Shown: positions 42,090 to 51,200, counted from the stretch's first letter. The stretch: 63,059 bases of DNA from Lachnospiraceae bacterium (GCA_029226225.1 JAQXXU010000056.1:1-63059); one strand, 5' to 3'. Notes: generated by a model from the sequence alone, not told the origin. Numbers and translations: made by a program.

Positions 42090-43031
42090 ATGCTGGATAT
42101 ATACAGAACAGATGATGCCGTAATTCATGAGGCAGACGCATACGAACCGGGATGCTGGATAAAGCTTACGGCGCCAACGACTGATGAGTGCGAACAGGTA
42201 GCTGGCGATTTCGGAATGGATATAGCAGATGTGCGGGCCGCACTCGATGAAGAGGAGAGCTCGCGAATCAGTGTAGAGGACGACTACACACTGATACTTG
42301 TAGACATACCTACAGCCGAAGAAAGAAATGACAGACACACGTACACTACAATCCCGCTTGGAATTCTTCTGAGAGATGATGTAATAATCACTGTGTGCAG
42401 CGAGGAGACATCGGTGCTCAGGTCTTTTATAGATCACAGAGTTCGTGAATTCTCCACCAAGAAGCAGATGCGGTTTACATACCAGATCCTCTATAATACG
42501 AGTATGGTCTATCAGTCACTCCTGCGTACCATAGACAGGCAGCGTACCGAGATCGAGGAAAAAGTAAGCGGTGATATGGAAGACGCTGATCTGATCGACC
42601 TCCACGAGCTGGAGAGTAACCTGGTGTATTTCGCTACATCGCTTCGTGCAAATAATCTGGTCATAGACAGAATGACCCGCTATTCGAAGATAAAACAGTA
42701 TGATGATGATGAAGAGATACTTGAGGATGTCATAGTCGAGACTAAGCAGGCTATAGAGATGACTTCTATATACCGTGACATCATAAATGGAACCAGAGAA
42801 CTCATGAGCACGGTTATCAATAACAGGTTGAATAACGCGATGAAGTATCTGGCAGCCATCACCATCGTGCTTTCTGTGCCTACGATAATCGGCGGCCTAT
42901 GGGGAATGAATGTGGACGCTCGCTGGATGCCGTTTTCACATACGCCTTACGGGTTCGGAATACTATGTGTGATAACACTGGTGTCGAGTATCATTACACT
43001 GATCGTGCTCCATAAGAGACAGATGTTATGA
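42090..43031 (+). CDS. corA: CorA family Mg2+/Co2+ transporter
   Basis: A 313-residue pentameric channel subunit. A large N-terminal cytoplasmic funnel (about 1-250) with long helices is followed by TM1 ending in the signature GGLWGMNV and TM2 (YGFGILCVITLVSSIITLIVL in part), closing with basic residues. GGAGGAA lies 9 bases before the start. The loop between the helices (DARWMPFSHT) differs from the MPEL loop of the best-known CorA proteins, so a divergent CorA subgroup is likely and ion choice is uncertain. Confidence 0.9.
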   Translation: MLDIYRTDDAVIHEADAYEPGCWIKLTAPTTDECEQVAGDFGMDIADVRAALDEEESSRISVEDDYTLILVDIPTAEERNDRHTYTTIPLGILLRDDVIITVCSEETSVLRSFIDHRVREFSTKKQMRFTYQILYNTSMVYQSLLRTIDRQRTEIEEKVSGDMEDADLIDLHELESNLVYFATSLRANNLVIDRMTRYSKIKQYDDDEEILEDVIVETKQAIEMTSIYRDIINGTRELMSTVINNRLNNAMKYLAAITIVLSVPTIIGGLWGMNVDARWMPFSHTPYGFGILCVITLVSSIITLIVLHKRQML

Positions 43032-43052
43032 CGTCCTTAGAAAAGAGAAAAA

Positions 43053-44069
43053 ATGAAAATACTTAGTTTTTGCGTACCATGCTACAATTCATATGCTTTC
43101 ATGCGCAAGTGCATTGACTCACTGCTGCCGGGCGGCGATGATGTCGAGATTATTATAGTAGATGATGGTTCTACCGACAGGACCGGAGAATTAGCTGACG
43201 CCTATCAGCAGGCCTATCCAGGCATAGTCAGAGCAGTTCATCAGGAGAATGGAGGACATGGCGAAGCGGTAAATACCGGGATTCGTGAAGCTACTGGCCT
43301 GTATTTCAAGGTCGTGGATTCGGATGACTGGGTCGACAGGAGTGCCTACATGCAGATCCTGGCAAAATTGCGGGATTTCGCAAAAATGCGGCATCCGGTC
43401 GACATGCATCTGTCAAACTTCGTCTACGAGAAGCTTTCTACAGGGCATGAGAGAAGGATGCTCTTATCACCTCTTTTTCCGGAAGACCAGATCATCGGAT
43501 GGAGCGGTATGAAGCATAACATCAAGGGATTTTCAATCCTGATGCATTCGGTTATATACCGTACACAGCTCCTGCGTGACTGTGGGCTTAAGCTGCCAAA
43601 ACACACTTTTTATGTGGATAACCTCTATGTGTATATACCGCTCGTGCATGTGAAGAGCATATACTATCAGAATGTCTCGTTCTACAGATACTACATAGGG
43701 CGGGATGGGCAGTCAGTCGCTGAGCAGACGATGATAAAGCGGATAGATCAGCAGCTGCGTGTGAACTATATGATGGTGGACGCGGTAGATCCGTGGCAGG
43801 TAAAGGAACTACACCTTCGCAGATATCTTCTCTCGTACTTAGAGACAGTGACAGTGGTCTCGACTTCGATAGGCTATCTGTCCCGTGACACAGAGAACTA
43901 TAAGAAGATCGAGGATCTCTGGCTTTACATCAAAAATCACGATGTCCGCACTTATCACCATCTCCGCTACGGAGTCCTGGGATTTGCGATGCGTTTCAAG
44001 GGGCGGTTCGGACGCCGGCTCGGAGTATTTTTCTATCATTTGTCACAGAAGTTTATAGGCTTTAACTAG
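43053..44069 (+). CDS. Family 2 glycosyltransferase
   Basis: A 338-residue GT-A enzyme. It opens with SFCVPCYNSYAFMRKCIDSLL, has IIIVDDGSTDRTGELAD (first aspartates), ENGGHGEAVNTGIREATG and the DxD-like VVDSDDWVD. There are no transmembrane segments. Likely adds a sugar to a cell-surface glycan or lipid; substrate unknown. It stands 21 bases after corA, and a terminator follows. Confidence 0.9.
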   Translation: MKILSFCVPCYNSYAFMRKCIDSLLPGGDDVEIIIVDDGSTDRTGELADAYQQAYPGIVRAVHQENGGHGEAVNTGIREATGLYFKVVDSDDWVDRSAYMQILAKLRDFAKMRHPVDMHLSNFVYEKLSTGHERRMLLSPLFPEDQIIGWSGMKHNIKGFSILMHSVIYRTQLLRDCGLKLPKHTFYVDNLYVYIPLVHVKSIYYQNVSFYRYYIGRDGQSVAEQTMIKRIDQQLRVNYMMVDAVDPWQVKELHLRRYLLSYLETVTVVSTSIGYLSRDTENYKKIEDLWLYIKNHDVRTYHHLRYGVLGFAMRFKGRFGRRLGVFFYHLSQKFIGFN

Positions 44070-44119
44070 GCAAAAAGTGGACATATCTCATTTGTTGTAG
44101 CTATAAGGAAATCATATGT

Positions 44120-44155
44120 AGAACGGACTGCGAAATAAGAGCCCGTTCTTTTTTT
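44120..44155 (+). terminator. Terminator after the glycosyltransferase
   Basis: AGAACGG (44120-44126) pairs with CCGTTCT (44143-44149), followed by a T run to 44155. A second weaker hairpin GGAGTG/CACTCC (44184-44216) with TTTT follows. Confidence 0.8.
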
Positions 44156-44226
44156 GCGGAAAATGCAGGGAGACCGTTGGAACGGAGTGACTTTGCTGTA
44201 AACGTGGAGCCACTCCTTTTGGGCAT

Positions 44227-44406
44227 ATGAACACGTGTACATCAAATATATATAGTAAATATGCACAAAAATACATGACAGAAACTGTTGAATATCACGA
44301 AAATCAATAAATACTATTGACATATGCATAGAAAGAGCGTATAAAAAGAAACATAAGAAATGTACACGTGTACATACGGCAAAAGAAAAATGTATTCGTG
44401 GTACAT
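44227..44406. promoter_or_regulatory. LacI-type operators around the arabino-oligosaccharide promoter
   Basis: ATGTACACGTGTACAT at 44360-44375 is a perfect 16-base palindrome. ATGAACACGTGTACAT at 44227-44242 differs at one base, and ATGTATTCGTGGTACAT at 44390-44406 is a degenerate third. The first two are centred 133 bases apart on either side of the promoter, a spacing that permits looping. The LacI regulator at 49188 is the likely ligand. Confidence 0.82.
44317..44345 (+). promoter_or_regulatory. Arabino-oligosaccharide operon promoter
   Basis: Perfect -35 TTGACA (44317-44322), 17-base spacer, -10 TATAAA (44340-44345). The perfect operator begins 14 bases downstream, about +9 of the transcript. 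Confidence 0.85.
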
Positions 44407-44449
44407 ACAAATGTGTAGATCATACAAAAGTATGAAAGGAGAAAAACAA

Positions 44450-45739
44450 ATGAAGAAGAGATTGGTAAGCCTGGCACTTGCTGGTACAATGGCGTTTACA
44501 ATGCTGACAGGGTGTGGTTCCGGCTCAGCAGGAAAGACCTCATCATCAGGAGGCAAAAGCGCGAACACGAGTACATCGTCAGGAAAGACAAAGCTGACTT
44601 TATGGACAGTCTTTACAGGTTCCGATGGAGATATCCTGAAAGACATCATAAAAAAGTACAACGAGACAAACAAAGATAACATCGAAGTGGACATCGACAT
44701 AATGCCGAATGATACACTCCAGTCAAAGCTTCCTACAGCTATTTCAACTGGAACTGGTCCTTCATTTGTACTTATGGGAATCGAGTACTTAAAGCAGTAT
44801 GTATCAAATGACTGCCTGACAGATATCAGTGATTTCTGGGACAAGACAGGGCTTGATAAGAGTAACTTCTCTGATAACGTAGTTGCAAAGTCATATGTGG
44901 GTGACAAACAGTACGGAGTCCCTATGCAGTACAATCTACAGTATCTGTATTACAATAAGGATCTGTTCAAGCAGGCTGGACTTGATGAGAACACTCCACC
45001 AAAGACCTTTGATGAACTGGAAAAGGACGCAAAAGCTATAACAGATGCAAAGAAGGGCATCTATGGTCTTGCACTTCCAAAGGATTATGGCGGATATATC
45101 AGTTATATCTGGGGTAACGGCGGAGATGTAGTAGATACAGAGAAAGGCAAAAACCTGATAAATTCATCTGAGAATGAAAAGACTCTTCAGTGGATCCAGG
45201 ATATGATGAAGGCGGGAGTCAGCCCTGAGTGTACGACAGCTGAAGCTGACACACTTTTCCAGTCAGGACAGCTCGGAATGCTGATGAACGGACCTTGGGA
45301 TATCAATGCACTGAATAACCTCGGACTTAACTATGGTATCACAGCTATTCCAGCCGGAACAGCTGGTGCATTCGCTCAGGAAGGCGGATGTGCTTATATG
45401 CTTCCGAAGGGAGCTGATGATGCGACTAAAGACGCTGTGTATAAATTCATGGCATACTGGCTTCAGGACAGCACTTTAAAGGAGTGGTCCATGAAGAATG
45501 GCTTCCCGGTATGGTCTAAGACACTTCTTGAGGACTCAGATATAAAGAACAATGAGATTCTCAAAGATGTATCTGAAGCATCTACGATAGGCCGTGACTG
45601 GCACCTGGGATATGAGCATGGAGCCGAGATCGACAGCGATGTGATGACTCCGATGATAGAGAGCGTGCTTGCCGGAGATGATGTAAAGACAGCATTGAAG
45701 ACGGCATCTGACACACTTGATGGAATTCTGAGCAAGTAA
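44450..45739 (+). CDS. Sugar ABC transporter substrate-binding lipoprotein (arabino-oligosaccharide operon)
   Basis: A 429-residue family 1 solute-binding lipoprotein. Signal peptide MKKRLVSLALAGTMAF..., lipobox LTGC (Cys20), Ser/Gly linker to about residue 45. Binding-domain features are LWTVFTGSDGDILKDIIKKYNE (in part), GVPMQYNLQYLYYNKDLFKQAG (in part) and FMAYWLQDSTLKEWS. The operon ends in a GH51 arabinofuranosidase, so the ligand is probably an arabinose-containing oligosaccharide. The start at 44450 has AAAGGAG 9 bases upstream; earlier in-frame ATGs lie in the operator. Confidence 0.9.
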   Translation: MKKRLVSLALAGTMAFTMLTGCGSGSAGKTSSSGGKSANTSTSSGKTKLTLWTVFTGSDGDILKDIIKKYNETNKDNIEVDIDIMPNDTLQSKLPTAISTGTGPSFVLMGIEYLKQYVSNDCLTDISDFWDKTGLDKSNFSDNVVAKSYVGDKQYGVPMQYNLQYLYYNKDLFKQAGLDENTPPKTFDELEKDAKAITDAKKGIYGLALPKDYGGYISYIWGNGGDVVDTEKGKNLINSSENEKTLQWIQDMMKAGVSPECTTAEADTLFQSGQLGMLMNGPWDINALNNLGLNYGITAIPAGTAGAFAQEGGCAYMLPKGADDATKDAVYKFMAYWLQDSTLKEWSMKNGFPVWSKTLLEDSDIKNNEILKDVSEASTIGRDWHLGYEHGAEIDSDVMTPMIESVLAGDDVKTALKTASDTLDGILSK

Positions 45740-45746
45740 TACAGAG

Positions 45747-45887
45747 GGAACGGATGGCACAGGTACTTTTTTACCCCCTCCTTCAGATGCTGTGCCATCT
45801 GTTCCATATAGTGAGGCATCAGGTTCTCTCAGGTTTTTACAGATTTCTGGCTTATAAATCATTTCCCCCTCCACTGTAAAGACCTGA
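45747..45887 (+). repeat. Two consecutive long stem-loops between binding-protein and permease genes
   Basis: First: GGAACGGATGGCACAG (45747-45762) pairs over 16 bases with 45790-45805 (one G-U), 27-base loop. Second: TCAGGTTTTTACAG (45829-45842) pairs over 14 bases with CTGTAAAGACCTGA (45874-45887), one G-U. A competing 5' arm CATCAGGT (about 45817-45824) could pair with the same 3' arm. Neither has a T tail. Confidence 0.72.
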
Positions 45888-45916
45888 TGGGGTCTGATTC
45901 CTCAGGAGATAACCAT

Positions 45917-46792
45917 ATGAAAAGAAAAAATCAGAAAATAGCATATGTATTTATAACTCCGGCCCTGGTAGTCATGACAGTGTTTGTATTTGTTCCACTG
46001 GTGGCGGCCTTCATATTCAGCTTTATGAATATGGACATTTATATGAAAGACATATCATTCGCCGGTTTTGGAAATTATATAAAAATGTTCCATGATCCAA
46101 GAGTGTGGAACGCAACAAAAAATACTCTGGTATTCGCGGTGTTGGAAATACCGCTTCAGATCATTCTGGCACTTTTTCTTACTATGCTTATGATAAGAAA
46201 TACCAGAATCCATAAGGCATTGAGAGCATCGTTCTATATACCGTATGTCTGCTCGATGACGGCCATATCGATCATCTGGTCTATGCTGCTGAATCCGAAC
46301 TCGGGACTTATATCTTATCTTCTGAGAAGACATGGGATCATAATGCCAAACCTGCTGAATAGTACGAAATGGGCGATAGTAGTTGTGGCACTGGTGACTG
46401 TATGGAAAGGCTTTGGATATACACTTACACTTTTATCAGCAGCAGCTCTTGACATACCGGCTTCTTTATATGAGGCAGCGGAACTGGATGGTGCAGGAAA
46501 CTTTGGAAAGTTCATATATGTGACTATTCCGCAGATCAGAAGCACGATCAGTTTCTGTATAGTAACAACTCTTATACAGACACTTCAGGCATTTGACCAG
46601 ATTTACGTGATGACACAGGGAGGCCCTCAGCATTCGACTGAAACGCTGGTGACATATATCTACGACAGAGGCTTTACTACTACACATGATCTCGGATATG
46701 CTTCGACGATCTCAGTATATCTGTTTATTCTGATAGCCATAGCTACGATGATCATGAGATGGAGAACTCAGGAAAAGGAGGAAACAGCATGA
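45917..46792 (+). CDS. Sugar ABC permease 1 (CUT1, arabino-oligosaccharide operon)
   Basis: A 291-residue permease with six hydrophobic segments. The EAA loop is YEAAELDGAGNFGKFIYVTIPQI (in part), and TQGGPQHSTETLVTYIYDRGF follows, a CUT1 MsmF/AraP-type signature. The start at 45917 has AGGAG 8 bases upstream; ten further in-frame codons from 45887 would start inside the stem-loop. Its stop overlaps the next start. Confidence 0.9.
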   Translation: MKRKNQKIAYVFITPALVVMTVFVFVPLVAAFIFSFMNMDIYMKDISFAGFGNYIKMFHDPRVWNATKNTLVFAVLEIPLQIILALFLTMLMIRNTRIHKALRASFYIPYVCSMTAISIIWSMLLNPNSGLISYLLRRHGIIMPNLLNSTKWAIVVVALVTVWKGFGYTLTLLSAAALDIPASLYEAAELDGAGNFGKFIYVTIPQIRSTISFCIVTTLIQTLQAFDQIYVMTQGGPQHSTETLVTYIYDRGFTTTHDLGYASTISVYLFILIAIATMIMRWRTQEKEETA

Positions 46793-47619
46793 TAAAAAGT
46801 AAATCGAATGTTTTAAAAATAGTAGAGTACATTATACTATTCCTGATAGCTGCGATCGTGCTGGTTCCGCTGATCTGGCTGTTTGTGTCATCATTTAAGT
46901 CAGATGCGGACGTGATCCATTATCCTCCTAGGTTTTTCCCGGAAAAATGGGTGTTAGACCAGTACAAGTATGTGGGTGACGCTATACCAGTTTTTAGAAT
47001 GCTCTTAAACACAGTGATATTTGCCGGAGCAGTTACTTTTATCAGCCTGTTCATAGATTCGCTGGCGGCGTATGCGTTTTCAAGACTGGAATTCAAAGGA
47101 AAAAAAGTCATTTTTTCAATAATCCTACTGACTATGATGGTTCCTTTTCAGGTTATAATGACACCGCTCTATATCGAAGAGTATAAAATGGGAATCCTGA
47201 ATACATTTATCGGACTTATACTCCCACGTATTTCCAGTGCATATGGTATTTACCTGTTGTCATCATTTTTTTCATCGATACCGAAATCGCTTGAAGAGGC
47301 AGCGCGTATAGATGGAATGGGAGACTTCGGGATCTATGCAAAGATCATTCTGCCACTGTCAAAACCGGCATTGATAAGCCTTGGAATCTTTCATTTTATG
47401 AACAACTGGAATGACCTGCTGTATCCTATGATGCTGACGAGTGATGTAAATATGAGAACTATATCAGCAGGACTTGCTACTCTTGTAGGAAGCAACTCGA
47501 TCAAATACGGACCTACGCTTGCAGCAACAGCGATGTCAATACTTCCGCTTCTGGTACTCTTTATATCAGGTCAGAGATTCTTTATGGAAGGCATAGCAAC
47601 GACAGGAGTAAAAGAATGA
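46789..47619 (+). CDS. Sugar ABC permease 2 (CUT1, arabino-oligosaccharide operon)
   Basis: A 276-residue partner permease, six hydrophobic segments. VPLIWLFVSSFKSDADV, EEAARIDGMGDFGIYAKIILPLSKPA (EAA loop, in part) and MNNWNDLLYPMML are MalG/AraQ-like, and the end is FFMEGIATTGVKE. AAAAGGAGG lies 7 bases upstream. Four-base overlaps join it to both neighbours. No ATPase is encoded here, so a shared MsmK-type ATPase is needed. Confidence 0.9.
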   Translation: MIKSKSNVLKIVEYIILFLIAAIVLVPLIWLFVSSFKSDADVIHYPPRFFPEKWVLDQYKYVGDAIPVFRMLLNTVIFAGAVTFISLFIDSLAAYAFSRLEFKGKKVIFSIILLTMMVPFQVIMTPLYIEEYKMGILNTFIGLILPRISSAYGIYLLSSFFSSIPKSLEEAARIDGMGDFGIYAKIILPLSKPALISLGIFHFMNNWNDLLYPMMLTSDVNMRTISAGLATLVGSNSIKYGPTLAATAMSILPLLVLFISGQRFFMEGIATTGVKE

Positions 47620-49118
47620 GTAAAGCGAAAATTATACTGGATAAGGATTTTACTAATGGAAAGATTTCCAAAGGGATATTTGGCTCCTTTATAGAGCATA
47701 TGGGGAGAGTGGTCTATTCGGGGATTTATGAGCCGGGGCATCCGGACGCTGACGAGAACGGCTTTCGACGTGATGTCATTGAAAAAATAAATAAAATGGG
47801 TGTTGCACTTATCCGCTATCCGGGTGGAAACTTTGTTTCTAACTATGACTGGAGAGATGGAGTAGGACCTAAGGAGAACAGGCCCAAAAGACGTGAAATA
47901 GCATGGAAATCGATAGAAACAAATGAGTTCGGAACCGATGAATTCATGAAGTGGGTTTCGAATACAAATGCTGAACCGGTATTCGCTGTAAATCTGGGGA
48001 CTATGGGAATCAGGAATGCTCTGTCATTTCTGGAATACATGAACCTGCCGGAAGGTACTTTTTACAGCGATATGCGTGCAAAAAACGGACACAAAAAGCC
48101 TTATGGAATAAAAAAGTGGTGTCTAGGCAACGAGATGGACGGGAACTGGCAGGTAGGCCATAAAAATGCCTATGAATATGGCAGGCTTGCAGCTGAAACC
48201 GCGCATGCCATGAAAATGATGGATGATTCCATAGAGCTGATAGTATGCGGCAGTTCGAAGAGCTCGATGCCGACCTTCACGGAATGGGAGAAGACGGTTC
48301 TTGAAGAGACATATGACTATGTGGACTATATGGCTCTGCATCAGTACTACGGAAACCAGTCATATGGCTCTGCTGATTTCCTGGCTCAGTCACTTGACAT
48401 GGATAACTACATAGAAACGGTAGCTTCGATAATCAGAACTGTAAAAGCCAGAAAGCATTCCAAGAAGGATATAAAAATCTCGATAGATGAATGGGGCGTC
48501 TGGGAGATTCCAGACTGTGAAGTGGCAGATTCAGTTTCGTCACGTGAATGGCAGGTGGCTCCGGCATTCAGTGAACAGATTTATACTATGGAGGATGCGC
48601 TTCTTTTCGCAAGCCTTCTGATGTCTATGGTAAGACATGCTGATGTGGTAAAAGCAGCATGTCAGTCTCTCCTGACGAATATCAGCGCCTGCATCATGAC
48701 TGAAAAAGGTGGAGGATCATGGGTCCAGCCCATATACTATCCGTTTGAATACATGGCACGGTATGCGACTGGAGAGGTTCTGAATTCTTCTGTGACAGGA
48801 GATAAGTACGAATCGAGATTCGGCGACGCGCTCTATGTCGATCAGGTCTGCACTTATGACAGAGAAAAAAATGAGATAGCAGCATTTTTTGTAAATAGAA
48901 GCAGTGAACCAGCAGAGCTTACAATAGATCTGCGAGGCGCAAAAGCATCTGAGATACTGGAAGATGTGTCTATGTATTCAGAGAATATAAAGACTACGAA
49001 CCTGACAGATCACAATGCCGTACATCCTGTCAACAGTCAGGATTTTTGTATTGACGGCTCATCAGTGACAGGAAAAATAAAGCCTTATTCGTGGAATATG
49101 GTAAGGATTTCTCTGTAA
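47616..49118 (+). CDS. Intracellular alpha-L-arabinofuranosidase (GH51)
   Basis: A 500-residue GH51 enzyme removing terminal arabinofuranose from imported arabino-oligosaccharides. The start motif GIFGSFIEHMGRVVYSGIYEP, LIRYPGGNFVSNYDWRDGVGP, acid/base Glu173 in CLGNEMDGNWQ and nucleophile Glu292 in ISIDEWGVW are intact; a C-terminal beta-sandwich follows from about residue 390. No signal peptide, so it acts in the cytoplasm after uptake. It overlaps the permease gene by four bases, which ties the transporter's substrate to arabinose-containing sugars. Confidence 0.96.
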   Translation: MSKAKIILDKDFTNGKISKGIFGSFIEHMGRVVYSGIYEPGHPDADENGFRRDVIEKINKMGVALIRYPGGNFVSNYDWRDGVGPKENRPKRREIAWKSIETNEFGTDEFMKWVSNTNAEPVFAVNLGTMGIRNALSFLEYMNLPEGTFYSDMRAKNGHKKPYGIKKWCLGNEMDGNWQVGHKNAYEYGRLAAETAHAMKMMDDSIELIVCGSSKSSMPTFTEWEKTVLEETYDYVDYMALHQYYGNQSYGSADFLAQSLDMDNYIETVASIIRTVKARKHSKKDIKISIDEWGVWEIPDCEVADSVSSREWQVAPAFSEQIYTMEDALLFASLLMSMVRHADVVKAACQSLLTNISACIMTEKGGGSWVQPIYYPFEYMARYATGEVLNSSVTGDKYESRFGDALYVDQVCTYDREKNEIAAFFVNRSSEPAELTIDLRGAKASEILEDVSMYSENIKTTNLTDHNAVHPVNSQDFCIDGSSVTGKIKPYSWNMVRISL

Positions 49119-49133
49119 GAAGTTTTATGATAT

Positions 49134-49172
49134 AATCATCCGTGTGACATAACGCTCACGGATGATTTTTTT
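49134..49172 (+). terminator. Terminator after the GH51 gene
   Basis: AATCATCCGTG (49134-49144) pairs perfectly over 11 bases with CACGGATGATT (49157-49167), 12-base loop, then T run to 49172. TATAAT (49131-49136) at its left edge could serve as a -10 for the next gene. Confidence 0.9.
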
Positions 49173-49187
49173 AGATAGGAGCATGGA

Positions 49188-50177
49188 ATGGCGGCTACAG
49201 TAAATGAAATAGCTGAAAAGTGCGGAGTGTCGAGAACCACGGTGCTCAGGGCACTGAATGGGACGGGGAGTGTAAAGCCTGAGACTAAGGACCGGATACT
49301 TGAAGCGGCTCAGGAGCTCAATTACAGGCCAAATCTGCTGGCGAGAAGCCTGAACCATGGCCGTACCATGTCCATCGGTGTAGAAGCTATCAATATCGAG
49401 AACCTCTACTTTGTATCACAGCTCGATGCTATAAACCGGACTGCTATAAAAAACGGATATTTTGCCAGCATAGCGGTATGCGACGAGAACCCCAAAGAAG
49501 AGCGTAAACTGATACAGGGACTCTGTGACAGACAGATGGAAGGACTTATCATCAGCCCGACAGGAAGCGGTGAGGATTTCATCAGATTCTTGAAATCACT
49601 GGAGATTCCGGTGGTATGTATAGGAAATTATGTCTCGGATGATTTCACTACGGTGATGGTAAATGAAAGAACGGCCGCAAGAGACGCCTTTATACACATG
49701 CATGAAAAGGGCTATCAGAGAATAGTGTTTGTCTGCCCTCTTCTGGAGGACAAGAACGCGCAGAATATATATGCGCATCTCGAAAGATATAATGGAGTAA
49801 AGGATGCGTGTAAGGAACTGTCGCTGGATCCAGATATCATCGGAAATCAGAACTATCTGGAAAAAGTAGATGAAGTCTTGAACGACGGACAGAATGTCCG
49901 GACTGGCTTTCTGTGTTCAGGCTACGGATATGCCCTGGAGATCATATCAGACGAGGCGAAGAAAGGCAGGAACATTCCAAATGATTTTGGTATAATGGGC
50001 TTCGATGACCTGAGCATCCTGAGATATATAACACCGGGACTTACTACAGTCGACACCAATGCAGAGGGCGTGGCAGCAACCGCTGTAAAAGAACTGATTT
50101 CTGCTATCGAGGATGAAGATTACGAACCTAAGAGCGTTATCCTGAAGCACAAGATAATTGACAGAGAGACGCTGTAG
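49188..50177 (+). CDS. LacI family regulator of the arabino-oligosaccharide operon
   Basis: A 329-residue repressor: helix-turn-helix ATVNEIAEKCGVSRTTVLRALNG, hinge NYRPNLLARSLNHG, and effector domain with GLIISPTGSG, VVCIGNYVS, TVMVNERTAARDAF and FGIMGFDDLSILRYITP. Its place next to the GH51/transporter operon, and the CG-centred TGTACACGTGTACA sites before that operon, make it the likely local repressor; functionally parallel to AraR, though from a different family. GATAGGAG is about 8-9 bases upstream. Confidence 0.9.
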   Translation: MAATVNEIAEKCGVSRTTVLRALNGTGSVKPETKDRILEAAQELNYRPNLLARSLNHGRTMSIGVEAINIENLYFVSQLDAINRTAIKNGYFASIAVCDENPKEERKLIQGLCDRQMEGLIISPTGSGEDFIRFLKSLEIPVVCIGNYVSDDFTTVMVNERTAARDAFIHMHEKGYQRIVFVCPLLEDKNAQNIYAHLERYNGVKDACKELSLDPDIIGNQNYLEKVDEVLNDGQNVRTGFLCSGYGYALEIISDEAKKGRNIPNDFGIMGFDDLSILRYITPGLTTVDTNAEGVAATAVKELISAIEDEDYEPKSVILKHKIIDRETL

Positions 50178-50236
50178 TAAAATAGGCAGCTGTTGTTATC
50201 TCCAGTGTGTTTTCCGGACTTAACACCCTTTTCACC

Positions 50237-50265
50237 TTGACAAATTTTTAACAGACTCGTATCAT
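50237..50265 (+). promoter_or_regulatory. Crotonase gene promoter
   Basis: Perfect -35 TTGACA (50237-50242), 17-base spacer, -10 TATCAT (50260-50265). A GCGGG/CCCGC hairpin (50284-50297) lies in the leader just before the GGAGG site. Confidence 0.75.
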
Positions 50266-50315
50266 TTAGTTAGTTGTATAGGTGCGGGGGTTCCCGCGTT
50301 TTAATGGAGGATAAA

Positions 50316-51143
50316 ATGGCTGAATACAAGAATCTGAAAATCGAGCAGGACGGCTCTACAGCAGTGCTTTCTATCTGCAGACCAAAGGCACTCAACGCAT
50401 TAAACTCAGAGACTATCGATGAACTGAATGACGCACTTACAGAGATCGAAGCAAATGACGATATAAAGGTACTTATCCTGACAGGCGGCCCTTGCTTTAA
50501 CAAAAAGCTCGGCGGAGATGACCCTTACCGTTCATTCGTAGCAGGAGCTGATATCTCAGAGATGTACGGATTTGACGCACCATCTGCCAGAAAGTTCGGT
50601 ATGAAGGCTTCAGTTCCGTTCTTCAAGCTGATGAATATGCGTCAGGTAACTATCGCAGCTGTAAATGGCTTTGCACTTGGCGGCGGCTGTGAGATCGCTA
50701 TGGCATGTGATATAAGGATCGCATCAGAGAATGCTACATTCGGACAGCCGGAGTGCGGACTCGGAATCATCCCTGGATTCGGTGGCACACAGAGACTTGC
50801 CAGACTTGTAGGCATGGGCAGAGCCAAGGAGCTTATCTTCACAGCTCAGAATATCAAGGCTGACGAGGCGTACAGAATCGGACTTGTAAACCATGTGGTA
50901 CCGAAGGAAGAGCTGATGCCTACCTGCAAGAAAATGGCTGAGACTATCGAAGCAAACGCTTCATACGCAGTATCTGTCGCAAAGGCTGCTATCAACAACG
51001 GCTATGACATGGACATCAAGAACGGCGTAGAGCTCGAAGCTAACCTCTTCGGTGTCGTAAATGATACTCATGATAAGAAGGAAGGCATGGGTGCATTCTT
51101 AAAGATCGACGGAAAGACAGATAAGAACTTTACAGACTTCTGA
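50316..51143 (+). CDS. crt: Short-chain enoyl-CoA hydratase (crotonase)
   Basis: A 275-residue crotonase-fold enzyme, probably hydrating crotonyl-CoA/3-hydroxybutyryl-CoA in the butyrate pathway. CoA-oxyanion-hole motifs: FVAGADISEM and NGFALGGGCEIAMACDIR; catalytic glutamates are expected in GQPECGLGIIPGFGGTQRL (in part). Between ILTGG and SFVAGAD there is an extra PCFNKKLGGDDPYR segment not in the standard enzyme. GGAGG lies 6-7 bases before 50316; an in-frame ATG at 50274 is upstream of the hairpin and unlikely. No other bcd/hbd genes are adjacent. Confidence 0.9.
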   Translation: MAEYKNLKIEQDGSTAVLSICRPKALNALNSETIDELNDALTEIEANDDIKVLILTGGPCFNKKLGGDDPYRSFVAGADISEMYGFDAPSARKFGMKASVPFFKLMNMRQVTIAAVNGFALGGGCEIAMACDIRIASENATFGQPECGLGIIPGFGGTQRLARLVGMGRAKELIFTAQNIKADEAYRIGLVNHVVPKEELMPTCKKMAETIEANASYAVSVAKAAINNGYDMDIKNGVELEANLFGVVNDTHDKKEGMGAFLKIDGKTDKNFTDF

Positions 51144-51165
51144 TCTAAGGCTCTTAACTATACAG

Positions 51166-51200
51166 AAAGGACTCCGGTCATATGACCGGGGGCCTTTTTT
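51166..51200 (+). terminator. Terminator after the crotonase gene
   Basis: AAAGG...CCGGTCATATGACCGG...CCTTTTTT: a 16-base perfect palindrome core with AAAGG/CCTTT outer pairs and a T tail. Confidence 0.88.

Noticed and set aside
42011-42115. Short ORF starting ATGGAATCG before corA
   Set aside because: It overlaps the corA start out of frame and encodes no recognisable protein.
44360-44449. Upstream extension of the binding lipoprotein by 30 residues
   Set aside because: It would place a polar leader before the signal peptide and start inside the operator; ATG 44450 has a proper site.
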